Below, in pieces: positions 17,350 through 25,132 of a DNA stretch of 64,000 nucleotides. This DNA comes from JADMIH01 sp035274425 (lineage in GTDB: Bacteria; Chloroflexota; Chloroflexia; QHBQ01; JADMIH01). The stretch is taken from positions 1 to 64,000 of the forward strand of contig DATEOC010000059.1 of the NCBI GenBank assembly GCA_035274425.1, in the 5' to 3' direction. The stretch's first letter is position 1, and every line of letters begins with the position of its first letter. Below the pieces are notes generated by a model. It was not told the origin of the DNA. It ran no database searches and worked only from the letters and a program-made list of their open reading frames with translations. The translations under genes were made by a program, and so were the position numbers.

Positions 17350-17928
17350 ATGCAAGCCGCAGACCAACGACGAGAGACTCTCACTCCCAGGACGGGTCAG
17401 GATTCGCTACGCCGCCCGGAAGATACCGCCGGTGGGCAGGTCGCACCGAGAACGAGACGTGACTTTTTGAAGTGGGGGTTGTTCGGCTCCCTCCTCCTGA
17501 TGCTGGGTGGCTTCGGTCAGGCCTTCTTGATGTTCTTCTATCCCAAGAAGCTCAGTCCCTTCGGCAGCAAGATTGCGGTGCCAGGCACTATCGAAGATTA
17601 TCCTCTTGACAGCGTAACGGTCGTGCGCGAAGGGAAGTTTTATCTATCGCATGTGCCCGATGGCCTGCTCGCGCTCTATTGGAAGTGTGCGCACCTCGGC
17701 TGCACCGTACCGTGGAAGCCTAACGAGGAATTTGAGGGGAACGGCGGCGTATTCCACTGCCCCTGCCACGGCTCCATCTACCTTCGCACCGGGCAGAACG
17801 TAGCCGGACCCGCCCCTCGCCCACTCGATGTAATGGAGATCGAGGTAGCGGGCGGCAAGATCACGGTTAACACCAAGAAGATCACCAAGCGCGTACGCTA
17901 CGAGCCTTCCCAGGCTATAAAGGTGTAA
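17350..17928 (+). CDS. Rieske [2Fe-2S] subunit of the bc complex
   Basis: 192 residues. A twin-arginine-type N-terminus ('TRRDFLKWGLFGS') leads into one membrane anchor, then the Rieske fold. Box 1 is 'CAHLGC' with Cys113, His115 and Cys118; box 2 is 'CPCHGS' with Cys137, Cys139 and His140. Four residues bind the cluster and two form the disulfide. It takes electrons from quinol at the Qo site and passes them to a cytochrome c. AAAAGGAG lies upstream of the ATG. It follows the subunit IV gene by 25 bases. Confidence 0.95.
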   Translation: MQAADQRRETLTPRTGQDSLRRPEDTAGGQVAPRTRRDFLKWGLFGSLLLMLGGFGQAFLMFFYPKKLSPFGSKIAVPGTIEDYPLDSVTVVREGKFYLSHVPDGLLALYWKCAHLGCTVPWKPNEEFEGNGGVFHCPCHGSIYLRTGQNVAGPAPRPLDVMEIEVAGGKITVNTKKITKRVRYEPSQAIKV

Positions 17929-18006
17929 AGGAGATCGGTGGTCAGTTACAGGCTAACCACCAATCCCTGATCCCTAATCACTGACTACCGGCAACCAGGA
18001 GGAGAC

Positions 18007-18894
18007 ATGCGCGACAAAGTCATTCTGGGCGTAACTCTTTCTATAGTGCTGCTGCTCACGCTTGTCGTGTACGGCTTTATTGACGCCAATCGCGGCCCTT
18101 CCACGAAGGCGCTCGACCTCGAAACAGCCAGGGTGGCAGGCAGGCACGTCTACGCTCAGTACTGCATACAATGTCACGGCCCGCAGGGTGAGGGGTGCAT
18201 TGGGCCTGCCCTCAACCGCGTCACGTGGCGGCCCTTCCTGGAGAACGGCGCTCCAAATCCCGACCTCGATGAAGCGGCGAAAGATACTATCATCAGGAGA
18301 ACAATCGAGCAGGGCCGCAACTCGAATCAGCCTGGTATACAAATGCCCGCATGGTCGGTCCGGGCGGTTGGTCCTCTCGGCAGTGGCCCTCTGAACGACG
18401 AGCAGATAGACGAAGTAATCGCCTTCATACAGTACGGCGACTGGAGCCGCACGCTGGAGGATGCTCCCTCGGCAGAGAATCAGGCCGAACCTTTACCGGC
18501 GTACGCAGGCTTTACGGATAAGGCGCGACTCCAGGCAGTCAAGGACCTCATGCTGAGCAAGGGGTGCCTCACTTGCCATACCCTGGGCAAGGGCGGAGGC
18601 AAAGTGGCGGCGGACTTGACGGACGTCGGCAGCAGGCGTGATGTTGACTGGCTGCACGACTGGATCAAAGACCCGAAGTCCGTACCGGCCGAGAAGCGCG
18701 GTCCGAACCTCTTCCTGGTTGGACCGACGGCGACAGTGCCGCCCCCAGGACCGATCCCTATAACACCCGCGGCAAGGCCAACGGCTCAGGCCTTCCCTAT
18801 GGGCAAGACGTACATGCCCACGATACCGCTCACCGACGAAGAACTGAACTTGCTGGTCGAGTACCTCGCGCTGGCGCGCACCAGTACCAAATAG
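18007..18894 (+). CDS. Membrane-anchored di-heme cytochrome c
   Basis: 295 residues with an N-terminal hydrophobic anchor (about 5-24) and two c-type heme sites: 'CIQCHG' (Cys53, Cys56, His57) and 'CLTCHT' (Cys187, Cys190, His191). Candidate distal ligands are Met113 in 'IQMPAW' and the Met in 'YMPTIPLTDEE'. It is probably the cytochrome c1 or f equivalent of this bc complex, handing electrons to the cbb3-type oxidase encoded downstream. AGGAGGAG precedes the ATG. Confidence 0.92.
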   Translation: MRDKVILGVTLSIVLLLTLVVYGFIDANRGPSTKALDLETARVAGRHVYAQYCIQCHGPQGEGCIGPALNRVTWRPFLENGAPNPDLDEAAKDTIIRRTIEQGRNSNQPGIQMPAWSVRAVGPLGSGPLNDEQIDEVIAFIQYGDWSRTLEDAPSAENQAEPLPAYAGFTDKARLQAVKDLMLSKGCLTCHTLGKGGGKVAADLTDVGSRRDVDWLHDWIKDPKSVPAEKRGPNLFLVGPTATVPPPGPIPITPAARPTAQAFPMGKTYMPTIPLTDEELNLLVEYLALARTSTK

Positions 18895-18928
18895 CGAAAA
18901 GTCGGCAGCAAGATCGGGAGAAGCTACC

Positions 18929-19825
18929 ATGCCCGCACTTCGGGGACTATACCGGAATATGTCAGGTCGCCTCACGCCTCGTGGCAGGGCCATCAGCGTG
19001 CTGGGGTTATTCCTGCTGCTGGGCGTCTTCCTGAGCGTGCTGAATTTCCCTATGGCGGCGTCGGCGGCGAACGCAGTAGCGGTGAAGCGCATAGAGAATG
19101 CCGTGCCTACCGACCCGCAGTCAACTCTCTGGAACGAGGCTAGCGAGTCGCAGATACCGCTCAGCGCGCAGCAAATATACCAGCCTGGCGGCGGCACTAC
19201 CCGCATGGTGAAGGTGCGCGCCCTTGAAGACGGCCACGACTTCGCGGTCATGGTCTCATGGGACGACGACACGCGCAATGATACCCTGGGCGAGATGCCA
19301 AGCGATGCAATGGCCGTGCAGCTTCCCATAGACCCATCACACCTTCCCTACCAATGCATGGGCCAGACAACGAGTCGTGTAAACATCTGGCAGTGGAAAG
19401 CGGCTCTCGAGCGGCAGGCGCTTGAGAGCATGGGCGTTACTTCCGGGGCTACATCATTAGTTAGTGGCGGTACCCGCAATCTCACCAGCAACGGCATCTG
19501 CAAGGCGGTTGACACCCCCGGCACCGAGCCTACCGCCCTCTCTTACCACGACGGCAAGCAGTGGCACGTCGTATTCCACCGTGCTCTTGGGAAGGGAGAT
19601 GTCGGCACCGCGCCTCTGGGTGGCAAGGAGCCTAGCTCGATTGCGTTCGCGGTATGGAACGGCGCACGCGGCGAGGCACGCGGGATGAAAGCCGTCTCTA
19701 CCTGGAACACCCTGCAATTCCAGACCGCCGAAGAGAGCAACGCGGGCAACCTGCTAACCCTGGGGGCCGTCATCCTCGCCTCCGCAGCGGTAGTCGCCTT
19801 CACAATGCGCCGCCTCGCGGCTTAG
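18929..19825 (+). CDS. EB_dh-type heme-b-binding subunit
   Basis: 298 residues: a signal/anchor near residues 23-48, an extracytoplasmic beta-rich domain, and a C-terminal anchor ('LLTLGAVILASAAVVAF'). The middle resembles the ethylbenzene-dehydrogenase gamma / NarC-like heme-b domain ('LWNEASESQIPL', 'MVKVRALEDGHDFAVMVSWDD', 'AFAVWNGARGEARGMKAVS'). In those enzymes the subunit carries a b heme and connects a catalytic subunit to a quinone or cytochrome. No molybdenum subunit is encoded here, so it probably serves as an additional electron carrier of the bc or oxidase module. Assignment by pattern recognition only. Confidence 0.7.
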   Translation: MPALRGLYRNMSGRLTPRGRAISVLGLFLLLGVFLSVLNFPMAASAANAVAVKRIENAVPTDPQSTLWNEASESQIPLSAQQIYQPGGGTTRMVKVRALEDGHDFAVMVSWDDDTRNDTLGEMPSDAMAVQLPIDPSHLPYQCMGQTTSRVNIWQWKAALERQALESMGVTSGATSLVSGGTRNLTSNGICKAVDTPGTEPTALSYHDGKQWHVVFHRALGKGDVGTAPLGGKEPSSIAFAVWNGARGEARGMKAVSTWNTLQFQTAEESNAGNLLTLGAVILASAAVVAFTMRRLAA

Positions 19826-19830
19826 TCGCT

Positions 19831-19941
19831 AGTTCAAGGTTCAAGGTTCAAGGTTCAAAGTAGTTAGTAATCCATCCTCAATCGTCTATCGTCTATCGTC
19901 TTTCGTCCATAATCACGTATCACGTATCACGTATCACGCAA
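19831..19941 (+). repeat. Heptanucleotide repeat tracts between heme-b and ccoN genes
   Basis: Three successive 7-bp repeat families: 'aaggttc', 'gtctatc / gtctttc' and 'acgtatc'. They occupy most of the gap. Confidence 0.8.
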
Positions 19942-19950
19942 GGGGGTCAG

Positions 19951-21429
19951 ATGGTAAGCGTCAGCGCAAGCGCAAGGGATATAGCTTACGCCGAGGGCCG
20001 CGCCGGGTTCCTTTCGGGGGAAGGTAGCGCCTCTCGCAACTTCCTTTTCTCGGCCATATTCTGGCTGACGGTTGCCGACTTCGTCGGGTTGATCGCCGCG
20101 ACGGAGATGATCAGCCCCGACTTCCTCGCGGGCATCCCCTGGCTCGTTTTTGGTCGCCTGCGCCCCATACACACCAACGGCGTGCTCTTCCTCTGGCTCT
20201 CGATGGCCCAGTTAGGGGCCTTCTTCTACATCGTGCCCAGGCTCTGTGGCAGAAAGCTGTGGAGCGAGACTATAGGCAACATTACCTGCATCCTGTGGAA
20301 CGTCATGGGTATCCTCGGGGTCCTGACGCTGGCGATGGGTCTCACCCAGGCCCGCGAATACGCCGAGCTTATCTGGCCACTGGACGTGATGGTGATGATT
20401 GCGCTCCTCCTCGCGGGGTACAACATCTACAGGACCATCATGGCCCGCAAGGAGAAGAAGCTATTCGTCTCATTGTGGTACATCATGGGCACGATGGTCT
20501 GGATGCCGATGCTCTACTTCGCGGGCAACGTGATGTGGCAGCCCGTCTTCCTCCCTGGCGAGCACACGAACTTCGCGGGCTTCCCCTCCGGTAGCCTCAC
20601 AGGCATTAATGACGTGACGTGGCAGTGGTTCTATGGCCACAACGTGCTGGGCTACTGGTTCACCACGTCCGGCGTTGCCATAGTCTATTACATGATCCCC
20701 GTCATCATACGCTCGCCGATTTACAGCCATCTCCTTGGCCTCATCGGCTTCTGGTCAATCGCTTTCTTTTACGGGTTGGTGGGACAGCACCACATCCTCC
20801 AGTCGCCAACTCCCAACTGGCTCAAGACGCTCGCGGTGGTGGGGTCGCTCGGCCTCTTCATCCCCGTCTTTACCTTTCTCACCAACATCTGGATGACTAT
20901 GCGGGGGAACTGGGGGAAGATATACGAGAGCTTGCCGCTGAAGTTTATTATCGTCGGCACGATATTCTATTTCGTGACTTGCATACAAGGCCCCTTGCAG
21001 GCGATCCAGGGCTTCAACCGCCTGATCCACTTCACCAACTGGATAGTGGGCCATGCCCACCTCGCCCTGCTTGGAACTTTCTCATTCTGGGCGATGGGCG
21101 CTATCTACTACATCATCCCGGTCACCCTCAAGAAGCGTATCTACAGCCCCGGCCTCGCTGAGGCGCAGTTCTGGATGGTCACGGTGGGCTTCCTGCTGAT
21201 GATGATTTCTCTACAGGTCGGTGGGCTGGTGCAGGGTGCTGCCTGGCTGAACGGCGACTCCGTTCAGAAGGTCCTCCCCTCCATAAAGCCCTACCTGATC
21301 ATCCGGGCAATCGCCGGCGCGCTCATAGTAATTTCGGGCATCATGCAGGCATGGAACATCTACAAGACCGTCACTTCCAGCGACAAGATGGGCGGTGCTG
21401 GCCCGACCCAGGCGGAAGCACCGAATTGA
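19951..21429 (+). CDS. ccoN: cbb3-type cytochrome c oxidase subunit I
   Basis: 492 residues with twelve membrane helices, the catalytic heme-copper subunit reducing O2 to water and pumping protons. Ligands visible: His74 ('RPIHTNG', low-spin heme), His230 ('WFYGHNVLGYW', CuB), His280 and His281 ('VGQHHI', CuB), His368 and His370 ('VGHAHLALLG', high-spin and low-spin heme). The run 'FYGHNVLGYWF' is typical of C-family (cbb3) enzymes. It has no glutamate in the A/B-family position, as expected. It is followed by a ccoO-like gene. Confidence 0.95.
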   Translation: MVSVSASARDIAYAEGRAGFLSGEGSASRNFLFSAIFWLTVADFVGLIAATEMISPDFLAGIPWLVFGRLRPIHTNGVLFLWLSMAQLGAFFYIVPRLCGRKLWSETIGNITCILWNVMGILGVLTLAMGLTQAREYAELIWPLDVMVMIALLLAGYNIYRTIMARKEKKLFVSLWYIMGTMVWMPMLYFAGNVMWQPVFLPGEHTNFAGFPSGSLTGINDVTWQWFYGHNVLGYWFTTSGVAIVYYMIPVIIRSPIYSHLLGLIGFWSIAFFYGLVGQHHILQSPTPNWLKTLAVVGSLGLFIPVFTFLTNIWMTMRGNWGKIYESLPLKFIIVGTIFYFVTCIQGPLQAIQGFNRLIHFTNWIVGHAHLALLGTFSFWAMGAIYYIIPVTLKKRIYSPGLAEAQFWMVTVGFLLMMISLQVGGLVQGAAWLNGDSVQKVLPSIKPYLIIRAIAGALIVISGIMQAWNIYKTVTSSDKMGGAGPTQAEAPN

Positions 21430-21430
21430 T

Positions 21431-21592
21431 GGCGGACGACGGACGACGGACGACAGACGATAGCTAATCTGTAAGGATAAAGGAGGGCGGTAGACGATAA
21501 GGTAGTTGGCGAGAGTGCTCGCGCTGGGTATTGGAAATCCGCGCACCACGTTTCACGCACTGTCGTCCGTCGTCCGTCGCCCGTCGTCTAAA
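21431..21592. repeat. Heptanucleotide repeats in inverted orientation
   Basis: 'gacggac' units on one side (about 21433-21462) and 'gtccgtc' units on the other (about 21560-21592) form a long imperfect inverted repeat between ccoN and the ccoO-like gene. Confidence 0.7.
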
Positions 21593-21606
21593 CAAGAGAG
21601 GTAACG

Positions 21607-22830
21607 ATGCACCAACAGGACGGAGCAGTATTCAGGATGGACGGGAAGACCGTCTTTCTTGGCGCGCTAACGGTCTTTTCTTCAATCATGTTTGTGGTGA
21701 TTGCTCTCCCCTTCTTGACCTTCAATCCGCCACGCTCGGCAGACGCCAGGCCTTTGTCTAAGCAAGAAGAGCGTGGCCGCGTGCTCTACGCTTCTAACGG
21801 CTGTAACTACTGCCACAGCCAGTATATACGCCCTCAGGACTGGACCGCTGTCAACTCGTTCCGTACCGTAGGCCGGGTCGCCCAGGCAGGTGATTACTTT
21901 TACCAGGAGACCTTGCTACTAGGCACGGAGCGCACGGGCCCCGACCTTTCGCAGGAAGGTGGCTCCCACACCGATGAGTGGCACCTGGCCCACTTCTACA
22001 ACCCGCGCTGGACCTATCCCAAGTCTATAATGCCCCAGTTCAGCTTCTACTACGAGACAAGCTCCACCGGCGCTATCTCGCAGAAGGGCGAGATAGAGGA
22101 CTTGATAGCCTACGTGCAGAGCCTCGGCGGGCAGGCGGGCGTCGAGCGCGCCGCCAGGCAGCGCGCCCTGAAAGCTCGGCTTTTAGAAGAGCGGGCCAAA
22201 GGGAACGAAGCCGTCATCCACGAGTGGTTCCAGCCAACGTGGCGTAACGTTCGCAACCCTATGCCTGCCTCCATTCGCTCTTTGTCGCACGGCAAGCAGG
22301 TCTTTACAACCAACTGCATCGGGTGTCACGGCCTCACCGGTGACGGCAAGGGTCCCGCGACCTACTTCATCAGCAACCCCGCCCCGCGAAACTTCACCGA
22401 CGCGAGCGTGCAGCTCTACTTCAGCGATGGCGAGCTTTATGACGCCATCCTCTTCGGTGTGGACGGCACCGCGATGCCCTCCTGGGGCGACATCCTTACT
22501 GTGAATGACATCTGGGATACAGTCAACTTCATACGCACGATACCTAACGGCGGCTTGACGCGTGACGATCTCGATCCAAGCATGATGATAAGCCCGCCCG
22601 ACGTCCGGCCAATAGACGTTGCGCCTCTCCCTACCGCCAACATACCTGGAAATGTACCCGTAGTAACACCCGAAGGCGGCCAGGGCGAGACCGGCGATGC
22701 AACCCCCGCAGCCGTACCGACCAACGCCACTGCGGTGCCCACCGCACGTAGCGAGACCGGCCCAGGCTCAGGCGCGCCGCCCCAACCTGGCGCATCGCCC
22801 GCAACAGGTCTGCCTACAGCCTTGCCATAG
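21607..22830 (+). CDS. ccoO: CcoO-cytochrome c fusion, two-heme oxidase subunit
   Basis: 407 residues. An N-terminal anchor (about 17-38) leads to a CcoO-type domain with heme site 'CNYCHSQYIRPQDW' (Cys66, Cys69, His70). A linker follows, then a second cytochrome c domain with 'CIGCHGLTGDGKGP' (Cys237, Cys240, His241), and a low-complexity Pro/Thr/Ala tail of about 70 residues. Normally cbb3 has CcoO (one heme) and CcoP (two hemes) as separate subunits. Here the second heme domain is fused to CcoO and no full-length CcoP is present nearby. GAGAGGT precedes the ATG. Confidence 0.9.
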   Translation: MHQQDGAVFRMDGKTVFLGALTVFSSIMFVVIALPFLTFNPPRSADARPLSKQEERGRVLYASNGCNYCHSQYIRPQDWTAVNSFRTVGRVAQAGDYFYQETLLLGTERTGPDLSQEGGSHTDEWHLAHFYNPRWTYPKSIMPQFSFYYETSSTGAISQKGEIEDLIAYVQSLGGQAGVERAARQRALKARLLEERAKGNEAVIHEWFQPTWRNVRNPMPASIRSLSHGKQVFTTNCIGCHGLTGDGKGPATYFISNPAPRNFTDASVQLYFSDGELYDAILFGVDGTAMPSWGDILTVNDIWDTVNFIRTIPNGGLTRDDLDPSMMISPPDVRPIDVAPLPTANIPGNVPVVTPEGGQGETGDATPAAVPTNATAVPTARSETGPGSGAPPQPGASPATGLPTALP

Positions 22831-22890
22831 GTAGGCAGCGGGCAGAAGGCAGAAGGCAGTATACGCTAGACGGATTATGTACTAATTACG

Positions 22891-23289
22891 ATGAAAAGCA
22901 ACTCTCGAACGGCCCGAATATTGCTCTCAATTGGGGTGTTGATGCTGGCGCTCGCTCCCGGAACCGCGCTCGCGCATGACAACCTGGGGGGCGACGAACT
23001 GGCGATGTCGAACTTGATGTTCATCGGCGCGATGATAGTAATCGTCATGGGCATCATAGCGGGCATCTGGGCCTGGCAGGCGGGGCAATTCAACAATATC
23101 GAGGAATCGAAGTACCGCATGCTTGAGATAGCCGATGATTACGACGCAGTAATGGCCGAGATCGCACGGAGTGAAGCTGGCGCTGCTTCCCAGCCGTCTG
23201 GTCCAGGTGTCGGTATGAAAGCCAACGCACAGGCTCCGGATACGGCACTGGGCAAGAGCGGTCCAGTCGATGGCCCGGCCCGTGCTTGA
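22891..23289 (+). CDS. CcoS-like membrane protein with signal peptide
   Basis: 132 residues: a signal peptide ending 'GTALA', a second membrane helix ('LMFIGAMIVIVMGIIAGIWAW') and then 'QAGQFNNIEESKYRML'. The helix followed by G-Q-F/Y-x-x-x-E resembles CcoS, a short protein needed for cofactor insertion into cbb3 oxidase. The Ala/Gly/Pro-rich tail is extra. Position directly behind ccoNO supports a role in this oxidase. No clear ribosome site is visible. Confidence 0.6.
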   Translation: MKSNSRTARILLSIGVLMLALAPGTALAHDNLGGDELAMSNLMFIGAMIVIVMGIIAGIWAWQAGQFNNIEESKYRMLEIADDYDAVMAEIARSEAGAASQPSGPGVGMKANAQAPDTALGKSGPVDGPARA

Positions 23290-23320
23290 CATAATACACG
23301 AGTAAGTTTGGAGGGATAAG

Positions 23321-23617
23321 TTGCCCGATCAAGACCTTGGTGAGTTAGTAAAACCGTGGTCATGGAACCTGCCCCTGGAGCTAACGGTATGGTTCATAGT
23401 GGCGCTGATCGGCTTCCTGGTATGGTTCTGGACCCGTAGCGGCAAGGACCGCAAGAGCCTGCCCGACGTAGTTGGCCGGAACATCGAGGACTTTGCCGGG
23501 GTCACGCAGGAGGGGAACGGCCCGATACCCCTCTTCCTCTTCGTCTTCTATGCCATAGTTATCGCCTTCATGATAGGCTACCCTACCGTTACGCTGATTT
23601 TCGGATATAAGTACTAA
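23321..23617 (+). CDS. Two-helix membrane protein resembling the CcoP N-terminus
   Basis: 98 residues from a TTG with GGAGGG upstream. Two hydrophobic segments flank the stretch 'NIEDFAGVTQEGNGPIPLFL'. This recalls the membrane part of CcoP, where a helix-Asp-Gly-Ile-Glu-Glu...Asn-Pro-Leu-Pro-helix arrangement anchors the cytochrome domain. No heme motif follows. It may act as a separate anchor in the oxidase while the heme domain is carried by the CcoO fusion. This is an inference from a short similarity. Confidence 0.6.
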   Translation: MPDQDLGELVKPWSWNLPLELTVWFIVALIGFLVWFWTRSGKDRKSLPDVVGRNIEDFAGVTQEGNGPIPLFLFVFYAIVIAFMIGYPTVTLIFGYKY

Positions 23618-23636
23618 GGGCTGAGGAGAGAACGCG

Positions 23637-23954
23637 ATGGAGCATGAAGCCAGGCTGACCCAGGATAGCCTACAAGCGGCCCATGACAACCGGGAGCATT
23701 CCGTACACGAACCCCTCTACGGCCTCGCGCCGGAGCCGGGGGGAGGGGGACCTGAGAGCGTGGGAGACCCCTCCCAGCCCACGGTGGAAGTGCCCGAAGA
23801 GCAGCCTGCGGAGGCGGGCGACAACCGTACCAATCTCACGTGGGGCATAGTGCTGGGCGGGGTGTTACTCCTATTTGTGCTCACCACAATACTTATCCTA
23901 GGCATCGGCAGTACTTACGGAAGCTCTCCCGTTACCAGCTACCCATTGAAATAG
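23637..23954 (+). CDS. Single-helix membrane protein, unknown
   Basis: 105 residues: an acidic, Pro/Gly-rich N-terminal 60 residues, one helix ('IVLGGVLLLFVLTTILILGI') and a short exterior tail. AGGAGAG lies before the ATG. It sits in the oxidase gene series, 19 bases after the previous gene. Function unknown. Confidence 0.6.
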   Translation: MEHEARLTQDSLQAAHDNREHSVHEPLYGLAPEPGGGGPESVGDPSQPTVEVPEEQPAEAGDNRTNLTWGIVLGGVLLLFVLTTILILGIGSTYGSSPVTSYPLK

Positions 23955-23970
23955 TGAGGCAAGAGAAGTA

Positions 23971-24285
23971 ATGGCCTTCGTTCGCACCTTAACTTTCATA
24001 GTCCCTCCTGAGCGCACCCAGGAGCTGGAGCCTGGGCACAACCTCTACCTTGCGGCGGTGCATGGCATAAAGATCGCGGCCCAAAACGTACAGGGTTACC
24101 ATCGCGGTGGAGTCTGGATGCAGCGCAGGCCGGACGGCTCCGTCAAGGTGTTGGCATACTCGCAATGGTACGACCTGGACAATATAGAGGCTTACGCCAA
24201 CATACCAATGGTGCGCGATTTTGAAAAAGATGTCAGCACCTACCTCAGCACGCCCGTAGTCGATATCTACGAGGTAATGGGTTAG
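23971..24285 (+). CDS. ABM-like ferredoxin-fold protein
   Basis: 104 residues, no membrane segment. The pattern 'FVRTLTFIVPPERTQEL...QNVQGYHRGGVWMQRRPDGSVKVLAYSQWYD' resembles dimeric alpha/beta-barrel (antibiotic-biosynthesis-monooxygenase) domains, which bind heme or small aromatic molecules. AAGAGAAG lies before the ATG. Its location in the oxidase cluster could mean a role in heme handling; that is speculative. Confidence 0.65.
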   Translation: MAFVRTLTFIVPPERTQELEPGHNLYLAAVHGIKIAAQNVQGYHRGGVWMQRRPDGSVKVLAYSQWYDLDNIEAYANIPMVRDFEKDVSTYLSTPVVDIYEVMG

Positions 24286-24291
24286 GCTGTC

Positions 24292-24450
24292 TTGTTTGGC
24301 TTCGTGCAATGGGATAGCCCATTTGCCCTCCTGGGCGAGTTTCTTTTCGCTCTGCTGATATTCATCGGCATACTCTTCGTCGTCCGCAAGGTAGAGCGCG
24401 GGCGGCCACCGACTCCGTCCAAACCTGAAGAGCCGTTTGATGATGGGTAA
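24292..24450 (+). CDS. Very small single-helix membrane protein
   Basis: 52 residues from TTG 24292, or 48 from GTG 24304. One helix ('LGEFLFALLIFIGILFVV') is followed by a basic then acidic tail ('RKVERGRPPTPSKPEEPFDDG'). It begins 6 bases after the previous stop. The layout (helix, then R-K, then a Pro/Glu tail) is like the 42-residue protein at 15299. It is likely an accessory oxidase peptide, comparable in size to CcoQ. Unsupported beyond context. Confidence 0.5.
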   Translation: MFGFVQWDSPFALLGEFLFALLIFIGILFVVRKVERGRPPTPSKPEEPFDDG

Positions 24451-24477
24451 GCGTACATTTCAAACGGACATCGCAAA

Positions 24478-24505
24478 GTAGGGGCACGGCGCGCTGTGCC
24501 CCTAC
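24478..24505. repeat. Short inverted repeat 'GTAGGGGCAC...GTGCCCCTAC'
   Basis: 10-bp perfect arms (24478-24487, 24496-24505) around an 8-nt loop. I recall very similar dispersed hairpins in other GC-rich bacteria; it may be a REP-like element or a local transcript hairpin. Confidence 0.6.
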
Positions 24506-24532
24506 ATAAGGTAATGCCCTAGACTGCATTAA

Positions 24533-25081
24533 ATGACTACAACCCAGGCCAAAATGCCCCTGCCTCGCAAGCTAGGCTACATATTCATCGGGATATTGAC
24601 CTTCGCGGTGCTAGCTCTGGCTATTATCCAGCCCATCATCTTCTCGATGGTTGAAAACGTGCCCGGCTCCGCGAGCATCGCATCTGATTCCAGGGGGTGG
24701 CCTACCGATGATAAGCGCGGCGCGTTCCTGATGCTAAACGAGCCGCATGGTCCTCAGTATCCTGGCAACCTCCTTGCGCTCCTGGCGACAACTGAGCCGG
24801 GCGTGATTGACGAAAAGGCGGGTGCCCACCTCCTTCCGGGGGACATAAAGGCCATATTGATACAGTCTTCGGCCCTCAACGAAAGCGCCGATTACCGCGT
24901 GTACCGTATAGGAGTGGTTGAGGACCAGAAGATAATGCATGAGCGGCAGCCTGGTGGCAAGGTTATGCTTATCACGAACTCCGCAGGTAAGTGGGAACCT
25001 GGCGCATACATGGTAGACGTTCCCTCCGACGGGATGTTCGGGGGGCGTACATACTACCAATTCTATGTAGACAGTGAATAG
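24533..25081 (+). CDS. Membrane-anchored extracytoplasmic protein, unknown
   Basis: 182 residues with one N-terminal helix (about 14-38) and an exported domain of about 140 residues without Cys motifs. A beta-rich pattern ending 'GAYMVDVPSDGMFGGRTYYQFYVDSE' suggests an immunoglobulin-like fold, such as a domain binding a partner oxidase subunit. There is no ribosome site. TAGACT sits 7 bases before the ATG, so a leaderless transcript is possible, but no -35 is visible. Confidence 0.6.
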   Translation: MTTTQAKMPLPRKLGYIFIGILTFAVLALAIIQPIIFSMVENVPGSASIASDSRGWPTDDKRGAFLMLNEPHGPQYPGNLLALLATTEPGVIDEKAGAHLLPGDIKAILIQSSALNESADYRVYRIGVVEDQKIMHERQPGGKVMLITNSAGKWEPGAYMVDVPSDGMFGGRTYYQFYVDSE

Positions 25082-25132
25082 CTTATAGAATCACGCATCG
25101 AGTAATCAGAGAATAGAAAAGAGGCTCCAAAT

